Part shown: positions 57,244 through 64,000 of the stretch, piece by piece
Position numbering within the stretch: the first letter of the stretch is position 1
How the letters are laid out: each line of letters opens with the position of its first letter
Origin: Pandoraea aquatica
Lineage (GTDB): Bacteria; Pseudomonadota; Gammaproteobacteria; Burkholderiales; Burkholderiaceae
Direction of reading: 5' to 3'
NCBI RefSeq assembly: GCF_902459565.1
Contig: NZ_CABPSN010000007.1
Location: forward strand, 124,001-188,000
DNA: 64,000 nt
Program-made: the position numbers and the translations under genes
The notes under the pieces: model-generated
Told to the model about the DNA's origin: nothing
The model's database searches: none
The model's input: only the letters and a program-made list of their open reading frames with translations

Positions 57244-58054
57244 ATTGAATCATCGTCCGGTTGACGTCGCGCTGATCGGCTTCGGCGCTATCGGCTCGAA
57301 AGTGTATGAAGCGTGCGCGAGCGATCCGTATCTGCGCGTGGGCCACGTGATCGTGCCGGAAGACGCCGCCGAGCGCGTGCGCGGCAGCGTGCGTGCGGGC
57401 ACCGAAGTGGTGTCGTCAGCGCAGGCGCTGTCGAGCCGTCCGGACTTCGTCCTGGAATGCGCCGGACACAGCGCCCTGTCAGGGCACGTCGTGCCGCTGC
57501 TCAAGTCGGGCGTTGACTGCGCTGTGGCTTCGATTGGCGCACTCTCGGATACCGATCTGCTGGCGGCGCTCGAACAAGCTGCGAAAGATGGTGCATCGAC
57601 CGTCACGCTGCTCTCCGGCGCAATCGGTGGCATCGACGCCATCGCCGCTGCCCGTGAAGGTGGGCTGGACGAAGTGCTGTACACGGGCCGTAAGCCGCCG
57701 ATGGGCTGGCAGGGTACGCCCGCCGAGCAGGTGTGCGATCTCGCCACGCTCACCACGGCGACGGTGATCTTCGAAGGCAGCGCGCGCGACGCGGCGCGTC
57801 TGTACCCGAAGAACGCGAACGTCGCGGCGACCGTTGCCATCGCCGGGCTGGGACTCGATGCGACGCGTGTGCGTCTGATCGCCGACCCGACGAGTACGCG
57901 CAACGTGCATCACATCGCAGCGCGCGGTGCGTTCGGCGAAATGTCGCTGGAGATGTGCGGCAAGCCGTTGCCGGACAACCCCAAGACGTCGGCACTGACG
58001 GCGTATTCGGCCATTCGCGCGCTGCGCAATCGCGTCGCGAACTGTGTGATCTAG
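57236..58054 (+). CDS. Aspartate dehydrogenase-like protein
   Basis: 272 residues from ATG 57236, overlapping the ThDP gene by eight bases. NAD motif [13 protein letters not shown]; later [38 protein letters not shown] and [13 protein letters not shown], which match L-aspartate dehydrogenase (NadX) including its conserved His. No nadA or nadC is here, so it more likely performs an amine or imine step in this pathway than NAD synthesis. Confidence 0.85.
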   Translation: MHELNHRPVDVALIGFGAIGSKVYEACASDPYLRVGHVIVPEDAAERVRGSVRAGTEVVSSAQALSSRPDFVLECAGHSALSGHVVPLLKSGVDCAVASIGALSDTDLLAALEQAAKDGASTVTLLSGAIGGIDAIAAAREGGLDEVLYTGRKPPMGWQGTPAEQVCDLATLTTATVIFEGSARDAARLYPKNANVAATVAIAGLGLDATRVRLIADPTSTRNVHHIAARGAFGEMSLEMCGKPLPDNPKTSALTAYSAIRALRNRVANCVI

Positions 58055-58067
58055 CAGGAAGAGACTC

Positions 58068-59564
58068 ATGAGCCATCAAGATTTGCTGCAAGGGTTTTCG
58101 AGCGACATTCTGGTCGGCGGCGAATGGCGTGCCGGCACCGGTAAGCGCTATCAAAGCTTGTACCCGGCCGACGAAAGCGTGAATGCCGAGATCGCAGCCG
58201 CAGGTGCCGATGACGCCGTCGAAGCGGTCGAAGCCGCAGACGCCGCGTGGCGTCGCGCCGACTGGGCGGGCCTGAAGCCGCATCAGCGCGCAGCCGTGCT
58301 GCATCGCGTCGCCGACGGCATCACGCAACGCGCCGAAGCGCTCGCGCATCTGCAACGACGCGACAACGGCAAGCCGATCAGCGAGACGCGTGCGCTTGTG
58401 GCGAGTGCTGCGGGCACGTTCCGCTACTTCGCGTCGTGCCTGGAGACGCTGGAAGAGACGCTCACGCCCTCGCGTGGCGACTATCTGACGATGAGCGTGC
58501 ATGAGCCGCTGGGTGTGGTGGCCGCCATCACGCCGTGGAACTCGCCGATTGCGTCGGACGCCCAGAAGCTCGCCCCGGCACTCGCCGCTGGCAACGCCGT
58601 AGTGCTCAAACCGGCGGAAGTCACGCCGCTCGCGTCGCTCGAACTCGGCCGCATCTGCGAAGCCGCCGGTGTGCCGCGCGGGGTGTTGTCGGTGCTGCCG
58701 GGCAAGGGCTCGGTCATCGGCGACATTCTCGTGCGTCACCCGAAGGTCAAGAAGGTGGCGTTCACGGGAGGCACGGAAGTGGGGCGCGGCATCGCACGTC
58801 TGGCCGCTGAAAAGCTGATGCCCGTGTCGCTCGAACTCGGCGGCAAGTCGCCGACCATCGTATTCGAAGACGCCGACATCGATCACGCTGTAGCCGGTGT
58901 GCTCTACGGCATCTTCAGTTCATCGGGCGAGTCGTGCATCGCAGGCTCGCGCCTGTTCGTCCACAAGGCGATCTTCGACACGTTCGTCGAGCGTCTGGTC
59001 GCCGGCGCGAAGCAACTGCGCGTGGGCGATCCGCTGCGCGAAGACACGCAGATGGGGCCGCTCGTGACGTCGGCGCATCGTGACTCCATCGAGCGCTATG
59101 TCGCCATCGGGCTGGAAGAGGGCGGTCGTCTGCTGTGTGGCGGCGAACGTCCGGCAGGCGACGGCCGCGAGAAGGGCTACTTCTATCAGCCGACGATCAT
59201 CGCGGGCCTGACCAATCAGGCGCGCATGGTGCAGGAAGAAATCTTCGGGCCGGTGCTGGCCGTGCTGCCGTTCGAGAACGAAGCCGATCTGCTGGCCGAG
59301 GCCAACGACAGCGTCTACGGACTCGCCGCCGGTATCTGGACGCGCGACTTCAAGCGCGCGTGGCGCGTGGGCCGTGCGCTGGAGACGGGCACCGTCTGGA
59401 TCAATACCTACAAGCAGTTCTCCATCTCGACGCCGTTCGGCGGCTGGAAGGAGAGTGGCATGGGGCGCGAGAAGGGCCGTCTGGGACTGCTGGAATACAC
59501 AAATCAGAAGAGCCTTTACTGGGGCCTGAACGAGAACCCGCTCGCCTGGGCGGGCCGGGTCTGA
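58068..59564 (+). CDS. Aldehyde dehydrogenase
   Basis: 498 residues. ELGGKSPTIVFEDADID contains the general-base Glu; GESCIAGSRLFVH the catalytic Cys; NAVVLKPAEVTPLASLELG, GGTEVGRGIA bind NAD. C-terminal INTYKQFSISTPFGGWKESGMGREKG. Oxidises a pathway aldehyde to the acid. Starts 13 bases after the AspDH-like gene. Confidence 0.95.
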   Translation: MSHQDLLQGFSSDILVGGEWRAGTGKRYQSLYPADESVNAEIAAAGADDAVEAVEAADAAWRRADWAGLKPHQRAAVLHRVADGITQRAEALAHLQRRDNGKPISETRALVASAAGTFRYFASCLETLEETLTPSRGDYLTMSVHEPLGVVAAITPWNSPIASDAQKLAPALAAGNAVVLKPAEVTPLASLELGRICEAAGVPRGVLSVLPGKGSVIGDILVRHPKVKKVAFTGGTEVGRGIARLAAEKLMPVSLELGGKSPTIVFEDADIDHAVAGVLYGIFSSSGESCIAGSRLFVHKAIFDTFVERLVAGAKQLRVGDPLREDTQMGPLVTSAHRDSIERYVAIGLEEGGRLLCGGERPAGDGREKGYFYQPTIIAGLTNQARMVQEEIFGPVLAVLPFENEADLLAEANDSVYGLAAGIWTRDFKRAWRVGRALETGTVWINTYKQFSISTPFGGWKESGMGREKGRLGLLEYTNQKSLYWGLNENPLAWAGRV

Positions 59565-59599
59565 CGTCGGTGGCAGAAGTGGGCAATGACAGTGGCAAG

Positions 59600-59622
59600 C
59601 CGCGATGCACGGGGCATCGCGG
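59600..59622 (+). other. Perfect hairpin ahead of the binding-protein gene
   Basis: CCGCGATGC pairs with GCATCGCGG around ACGGG. It lies between the aldehyde dehydrogenase gene and the binding-protein gene, with no T-run. Such hairpins often protect mRNA to raise binding-protein output. Confidence 0.55.
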
Positions 59623-59650
59623 ACATCCGAAACTTGAGCGAGGCAAAGAT

Positions 59651-60664
59651 ATGTTGTCGATTTTCCGTGCATCGTTGGCGCGTCGCGCCTTTCTGACGGC
59701 GGGTCTGTGCGCCGTGGCGGGACTCAGCGGCGTGGCCGCACCGGTGATGGCGCAGCAGCCTGCGACGCAGCAGATCACCTATCTGCTCCCGGCCCCGGCG
59801 AATCTGCCGGCCTTCGCGCCGCTGATGCTGGCCGAGAAGAAGGGTTACTACGCGGCAGAAGGCCTGTCGGTGCGCTGGCTGACCGTGCAGGGCGGCGCTG
59901 ACGTGGGCAAGCAGCTCGCGTCCGGTAACGGCGATCTGGGCGGCGGTCTGGGCGACACGCCCATCGTGCTGCGTCCGAACGGCATCCCCATCAAGGGCGT
60001 GGCGCTGCTCGGCGGCCGCACGCTGCACCAGCTCGTGGTGCGCGACGACGCCAACATCAAGTCGCCCGCCGATTTGAAGGGCAAGACGATCACCGTGCTG
60101 GCCTATCAGGACACGGGCTTCTACGCGACGCTCGGCCTGCTCGCCTCGGCCGGTCTCACGCGTAACGACGCGCGCATTCAGGGCGCAGGCCCGGCGGGCG
60201 TCTGGCAACAGGTCGCGACGGGCAAGGCGGAAGTGATGGTCGGCACGCCCGAGTGGGCGCAGAACATCGAAGACGCTGGCGTGAAGGTCACGATGACGTC
60301 GACCGACAAGTATTTCCCGGGCATGGCGCAGGCGATTCTCGCTTCGGACAAGACCATTGCCGAGAAGCCGGAGATGATCCGCAAGTTCGTGCGCGCGACG
60401 GTCAAGTCGGTCGCGGAAATCATGCGCGATCCGGCTGGTGCTGCGAAGGAATACTGCGCCGCCGTGCCCGCTTACAAGGGTAAGGAAGCCGAGATCGAGA
60501 AGATCCTCACGTACTACGCCCGCAATGTGTACCCGGGACAGCAACGTCTGGGCGCGTTCGATCCGGCGCGTGTGACGAAGCTGCAGGACTTCTACGCGCA
60601 AGAGAAGGTCATCCGTGAGAAGTCCAAGCCGGAAGACCTGTTCACCAACCAGTTCGTGCAGTAA
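59651..60664 (+). CDS. ABC transporter periplasmic binding protein (NMT1/SsuA-like)
   Basis: 337 residues from ATG 59651. Tat-like/Sec signal with ASLARRAFLTAGLCAVAGLSG and MAQ cleavage region; mature part has AFAPLMLAEKKGYYAAEGLSV, SGNGDLGGGLGDTPIVL, LKGKTITVLAYQDTGFYATLGLL. This is the aliphatic sulfonate/aromatic-compound binding family. It supplies the ATPase and permease at 49716-51412, eight genes upstream. Confidence 0.92.
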   Translation: MLSIFRASLARRAFLTAGLCAVAGLSGVAAPVMAQQPATQQITYLLPAPANLPAFAPLMLAEKKGYYAAEGLSVRWLTVQGGADVGKQLASGNGDLGGGLGDTPIVLRPNGIPIKGVALLGGRTLHQLVVRDDANIKSPADLKGKTITVLAYQDTGFYATLGLLASAGLTRNDARIQGAGPAGVWQQVATGKAEVMVGTPEWAQNIEDAGVKVTMTSTDKYFPGMAQAILASDKTIAEKPEMIRKFVRATVKSVAEIMRDPAGAAKEYCAAVPAYKGKEAEIEKILTYYARNVYPGQQRLGAFDPARVTKLQDFYAQEKVIREKSKPEDLFTNQFVQ

Positions 60665-60687
60665 GCGACGCGACAGGCGAGAGAGCA

Positions 60688-61032
60688 ATGAGCGAAACCG
60701 CACCGGGCACCGTCCAGCCCGAGACCATGATGCTGACGGTGTTCCTGCGTCACGATCAGTCGAACAATCTCGACGATTTTCAGGAACGTCTGAAGGCTGC
60801 CGAATGGTGGGAGCGATTCCCGCCCGCCGGCGTGAAAGTGGTGTCGTGGACCGTGGCGATGGGCTTCGGCCAGATCGTCACGCTGGAACTGCCGCCGCAT
60901 TTGCTGCCGGTCGTGAACGTGGAACTGGAGCGTTCGGCCTGGGGCGTGTTTCGCACCGAATGCTATCCGACTTATGACTTTGTACCCGTGCACGCGCGCA
61001 TTCGCGAGCGGGTGCGCAATGGAGGGAAGTGA
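60688..61032 (+). CDS. Small protein of unknown function, possible ferredoxin-like alpha+beta fold
   Basis: 114 residues, GAGAGA upstream. TMMLTVFLRHDQSNNLDDFQERL, VVSWTVAMGFGQIVTLELPPHLLPVVNVELERSAWGVFRTECYPTYDF suggest strand-helix-strand units of a dimeric alpha/beta barrel (as in muconolactone isomerase and YCII-like proteins). Function is unknown. It is part of the operon and overlaps the next gene as TGATG. Confidence 0.75.
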   Translation: MSETAPGTVQPETMMLTVFLRHDQSNNLDDFQERLKAAEWWERFPPAGVKVVSWTVAMGFGQIVTLELPPHLLPVVNVELERSAWGVFRTECYPTYDFVPVHARIRERVRNGGK

Positions 61033-61250
61033 TGGACCGTTATCTGGAACCGCATCAAGCGCGTCGTCATGAGCCGACGCAATACGAAAGCCTGCTGGGC
61101 GACGCCATCGAGCGCGCCTACGCCTCGGGCACGCACGATCTGGCGGGCCTCGTGGCCTACCTGAATCGCACCGGCCCCGGCCCGCAGGAAGGCGACGTGT
61201 GGACCGAAGACGTCTACAAAGCGCAGATCGCCCGACTGGCCGAAGAGTAA
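61032..61250 (+). CDS. Recombinase-like helix-turn-helix small protein
   Basis: 72 residues from ATG 61032 with GGAGGG five bases before it; a GTG at 61029 is not needed. AIERAYASGTHDLAGLVAYLNRTGPGPQEGDVWTEDVYKAQIARLAEE resembles the C-terminal DNA-contact part of serine recombinases (IA-x-LN, G-x-WT, V), but there is no recombinase catalytic domain. Its position between a small protein and the Rieske oxygenase recalls the small partner of the Rieske enzyme in iad-type loci as I remember them. Confidence 0.7.
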   Translation: MDRYLEPHQARRHEPTQYESLLGDAIERAYASGTHDLAGLVAYLNRTGPGPQEGDVWTEDVYKAQIARLAEE

Positions 61251-61305
61251 AAACATCACATAGCGCGATGGCCGCTCGGGCGGCGCTCGCGATGGAGGTC
61301 CCCCC

Positions 61306-62337
61306 ATGACTACGCAACAACCCATTCTCACCGCCGACGCCTTGCTCGAGCGCGGCCTGAAGAACCTCTGGTACCCGATTTGTCCGTCGCACATGATCGA
61401 CCGCGAGCCGGTCTCGCTGCGCCGTCTGGGCAAGAAGCTCGTGTTCTGGCGCGATCAGGACAACAAAGTGCATGCCCTGGACGATCATTGCCCGCATCGC
61501 GGCGCGCCGCTCTCGAAGGGCATCGTGATGGGCGACCGCATCGCCTGCGGCTATCACGGCGTGCAGGTGCGCTGTGACGGCACCGTGATGCGTGTGCCGG
61601 GTAGCCCGGGCTGCAAGCTCGAAGGCTCGCGCCCGACGCAGGCGTATCACATCGTCGAGCGCAACGAGGCGATCTGGTTGTACAACGCCACCGAGAATAT
61701 CGAGACGCCGCCGCCGCTGGTGCTGCCGGAAGAACTCGACGCCGACGGCGAATTCTCGTCGTTCCTCTGCTACACGGAGTGGAAGGGCGATTACCGCTAC
61801 GTGCTCGATAACGTGATGGACCCGATGCACGGCACGTATCTGCACAAGCAGTCGCACTCGATGGCCGAGGGCGACAACACGGCAGCGTTCCGCATTCGCG
61901 ATACCGACCGTGGTTTCGTGTTCGAGAAGGAAGGCCAGCGCGATGTGAACTTCGACTGGACCGAATGGGCGGACACCGGCACGCACTGGATGCGTCTGGA
62001 GATTCCGTACCCGAAGACGGGCGGCCCCGGCGGCAACTTCGTGATCGTGGGCAGCTACACGCCGATCTCGCCGACGCTGGCCGCCGTGTTCCACTGGCGC
62101 TGCCGCAAGCTCGACGGATGGCAGCGCGACACGTGGCGCTTCCTGTATCGCAATCGTCTGGAAGCACGTCACTGGAACGTGCTGGAGCAGGACCGCGTGA
62201 TGCTCGAAGACATGGAGCCGGATGCTAACCAGAACGAGCACCTGTATCAGCACGACATGGGCATCGTGCGTCTGCGTCGCCATCTGAGGAATCTGGCGAA
62301 GGCGGAGCTTGAGCGCATGCAGCCGGGCAAGGCGTAA
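61306..62337 (+). CDS. Rieske-type aromatic oxygenase, alpha subunit (VanA/phthalate-type)
   Basis: 343 residues, GGAGG upstream. Rieske cluster Cys62-x-His64 and Cys81-x-x-His84 (HCPHRG, CGYHG). The mononuclear iron site is DNVMDPMHGTYLHKQS (Asp, His, His). The rest of the C-terminal domain reads FVIVGSYTPISPTLAAVFHW. It lacks a beta-subunit gene, so it belongs to the alpha-only class that uses a single FMN/2Fe-2S reductase, which the operon supplies at 62866. It performs mono- or dioxygenation or demethylation of the aromatic substrate. Confidence 0.94.
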   Translation: MTTQQPILTADALLERGLKNLWYPICPSHMIDREPVSLRRLGKKLVFWRDQDNKVHALDDHCPHRGAPLSKGIVMGDRIACGYHGVQVRCDGTVMRVPGSPGCKLEGSRPTQAYHIVERNEAIWLYNATENIETPPPLVLPEELDADGEFSSFLCYTEWKGDYRYVLDNVMDPMHGTYLHKQSHSMAEGDNTAAFRIRDTDRGFVFEKEGQRDVNFDWTEWADTGTHWMRLEIPYPKTGGPGGNFVIVGSYTPISPTLAAVFHWRCRKLDGWQRDTWRFLYRNRLEARHWNVLEQDRVMLEDMEPDANQNEHLYQHDMGIVRLRRHLRNLAKAELERMQPGKA

Positions 62338-62352
62338 GCCGTCGGCAATTTC

Positions 62353-62820
62353 ATGGACGCGATCATGCAAAACCCTTCCGCCCTAAAAGCCGAACGTATT
62401 CGTGCACAGGCCGTGCCCGATCTCGGGACGGCCACGTGGACCAACGGCATCCGGTTCGGCAACGAGATCCTGATGTCGGGCATGACCGCACATCCGGCCA
62501 CGCGCGATGCTGAAAAGCCGCTCACGACCTACGAGCAGACGCTGGTGGTGCTCGGCAAGATCCGCGCGCTGGTCGAAGCCGGAGGTGGCCGTCTCGCCAA
62601 CGTCTACAAGCTTGTCGTGTACGTGACCGATATCGCCGATAAGGACGAAGTCGGTCGCGCCCGCCGTGAGTTCTTTGCGGACGTGGCGGCGAACGGTGGC
62701 GCGTATCCGTGTTCGACGCTCGTCGCGGTCAGCGGTCTGGTTTTTCCGGAACTGCGTGTGGAAATCGAGGCGTTGGCACGTCTCGACATCGATTTGTCCG
62801 TCGCGGCCATCGCTGGTTAA
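62353..62820 (+). CDS. RidA-family protein
   Basis: 155 residues (an ATG at 62365 would drop four). NEILMSGMTAHP, ALVEAGGGRLANVYKLVVYVTDIADKDEV and SGLVFPELRVEIEALARLD are family features; the usual reactive Arg-containing strand near the end lies within PELRVEIEA. RidA proteins hydrolyse reactive enamines and imines, consistent with an amine step in this pathway. Confidence 0.88.
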   Translation: MDAIMQNPSALKAERIRAQAVPDLGTATWTNGIRFGNEILMSGMTAHPATRDAEKPLTTYEQTLVVLGKIRALVEAGGGRLANVYKLVVYVTDIADKDEVGRARREFFADVAANGGAYPCSTLVAVSGLVFPELRVEIEALARLDIDLSVAAIAG

Positions 62821-62865
62821 GCCGGGCGGACGTCAAGAAAATCAGCAACATCAGAGAGCGGCGTT

Positions 62866-63831
62866 ATGAGCAAGTCAACCCTGTCGGCAATGGTGCGCAC
62901 GCTTCGTTACGAAGCTGCGGGCATCATGAGCATCGAACTCGTGCCTGTGGCGGGCAACAGCACGCCGTTTCCGGAATTCACACCCGGCGCGCACATCGAT
63001 CTGCACCTGCCGAGCGGGCTGGTGCGGAGTTACTCGCTGGTGAATACCCCGGGCGAGGAAAACCGCTACGTGCTGGGCATTCTGGCCGATCCGAAGAGCC
63101 GTGGCGGCTCGCGCTTCATTCACGACAACTTCCGTGTCGGCATGACGCTCGATATTTCGGCCCCGCGCAATCATTTCGAGTTGGACGAAACGGCGGCGCA
63201 CTCGGTGCTGGTCGCAGGCGGCATCGGCGTGACGCCGATACTCTGCATGTACCGGCGTCTGCGTTCGCTCGGCCGGAGCGTCAAGCTGATGTACTGCGCG
63301 CGTACCGCGCCGCAGGCGGCCTTCGTCGACGAACTGAATGCGCTCGGTGGCGACATCACCTATCACTTCGACGATCAGCACGACGGCAAACCCGCGTCGC
63401 TCGCGGCGTTCCTGGCCGATCAGCCGGTGGGCACGCATGCCTATTGCTGCGGCCCGGGCGTGATGCTCGACGCCTTCGAAGCCACGTGTGCCGAGGTGGG
63501 CATCGCTAACGTCCACACAGAGCGCTTCGCAGCCGCACCGGATGCGCCGCCGCCTGCGACGTCCGAGGGCTACGTCGTCACGCTGGCGAAGTCGGGCAAA
63601 GAGATTGCCGTGCCTGCGGGCGCGACGTTGCTCGATACGCTGCTCGCCGCAGGCATCGACGCCGAACACAGCTGCATGGAAGGCATTTGCGGGGCATGCG
63701 AGACGCGTGTGATCGAAGGCTGCCCCGACCATCGCGACTCGGTACTGAGCGCGTCGGAGCGCGCCGGGAACAAGGTCATGATGATCTGCGTGTCCGGTTG
63801 CAAGGGCGAGCGTCTGACGCTCGATCTCTGA
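62866..63831 (+). CDS. Oxygenase reductase, FMN/NAD/2Fe-2S (VanB-type)
   Basis: 321 residues. FMN/NAD part (about 1-225): RSYSLVN for FMN and VLVAGGIGVTPILCMYRRLR for NAD. C-terminal ferredoxin part (about 235-321): AEHSCMEGICGACETRV with Cys-x4-Cys-x2-Cys, then the last Cys in MMICVSGCKGERL. It is the electron donor of the Rieske oxygenase, all in one protein. Confidence 0.95.
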   Translation: MSKSTLSAMVRTLRYEAAGIMSIELVPVAGNSTPFPEFTPGAHIDLHLPSGLVRSYSLVNTPGEENRYVLGILADPKSRGGSRFIHDNFRVGMTLDISAPRNHFELDETAAHSVLVAGGIGVTPILCMYRRLRSLGRSVKLMYCARTAPQAAFVDELNALGGDITYHFDDQHDGKPASLAAFLADQPVGTHAYCCGPGVMLDAFEATCAEVGIANVHTERFAAAPDAPPPATSEGYVVTLAKSGKEIAVPAGATLLDTLLAAGIDAEHSCMEGICGACETRVIEGCPDHRDSVLSASERAGNKVMMICVSGCKGERLTLDL

Positions 63832-63876
63832 GCGCCCCTTCATTTAATCAAGACTTCCGATTTTCCCGAGACTGTC

Positions 63877-64000
63877 ATGACGATTCTGGGCATCGAACAA
63901 ATCACCTACGGGGTTACTGACCTCGACACCTGCCGTCGGTTTCTGGCCGACTGGGGCCTGACCGAGATCAGCGCCGACGCCAATGGCGCGCGCTTCGAAA
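63877..64000 (+). CDS. VOC-family (glyoxalase/extradiol dioxygenase) protein, C-terminus beyond the window
   Basis: 41 residues from ATG 63877: ILGIEQITYGVTDLDTCRRFLADWGL, the typical first beta-alpha unit of the VOC fold (GVTDLDTCRRF). The His/Glu metal ligands lie beyond the edge except for possible early ones. It could be an extradiol ring-cleavage dioxygenase, which would fit the pathway. Confidence 0.75.
   Translation, partial: MTILGIEQITYGVTDLDTCRRFLADWGLTEISADANGARFE

Noticed and set aside
60592-62370. 592-codon minus-strand frame over the Rieske gene
   Set aside because: Shadow; the plus strand has the Rieske and iron motifs.

Overview
The window comes from a high-GC chromosome, most likely a betaproteobacterium of the Burkholderiaceae (Pandoraea, Burkholderia or a close relative). 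Evidence: an Entner-Doudoroff block with a glucokinase-HexR fusion, a Burkholderia-type trimeric porin, a DUF4148 protein, a nusB-ribH-ribBA order and dense LysR/IclR/ABC catabolic loci. I see no phage, insertion sequence, tRNA, rRNA or CRISPR array. Names come from motif recognition only; no database search was possible.

Layout. 1-3.1 kb: the 5' part of a UbiD-type decarboxylase gene and a lytic transglycosylase. 3.1-6.6 kb: a minus-strand block of aminotransferase, nusB, ribH and ribBA. 6.7-7.6 kb: an ArsR/SRPBCC pair. 7.7-12.6 kb: a complete branched-chain amino acid ABC transporter. 13-15.9 kb: a LysR regulator divergent from three lower meta-cleavage enzymes. 16-21.9 kb: ribD, two TPM-domain proteins, LemA, hemL, rnk and a PAP2 phosphatase. 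22.1-25.5 kb: mgtA behind a leader of about 0.6 kb with two likely leader peptides. 25.5-28.2 kb: a LecA-like protein, an HTH protein, a DapA-family enzyme and an unknown protein. 28.2-34.3 kb: the glucose/gluconate block (edd divergent from zwf-pgl-glk/hexR, with a HexR operator between). 34.4-38.7 kb: MarR, dodecin, AMP nucleosidase and a gluconate permease. 38.7-45.5 kb: an Hsp70-like protein, an MFS pump, a P450 with its divergent ArsR-like regulator, DUF4148 and a duplicated outer-membrane protein.

45.7-64 kb is a catabolic island. An IclR regulator and a NicC-like FAD monooxygenase lie on the minus strand. On the plus strand are a porin and then a nearly gapless run of at least 16 genes: ABC ATPase and permease, SDR, cupin, alpha/beta hydrolase, a second IclR, a second (catalytically degenerate) SDR, a ThDP enzyme, an aspartate-dehydrogenase-like protein, an aldehyde dehydrogenase, a periplasmic binding protein, two tiny proteins, a Rieske oxygenase, RidA, its reductase, and the start of a VOC protein. 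Import, ring oxygenation, C-N and C-C bond processing and aldehyde oxidation are all present, so I infer a self-contained pathway for an aromatic, probably nitrogen-containing, compound. It resembles what I remember of iad-type auxin degradation loci. An almost identical IclR-type palindrome precedes both the porin and the long operon.

The most novel-looking elements are the mgtA leader, this catabolic island with its shared operator, a predicted leaderless MarR gene, and a riboflavin locus that is split and lacks riboflavin synthase in this window.
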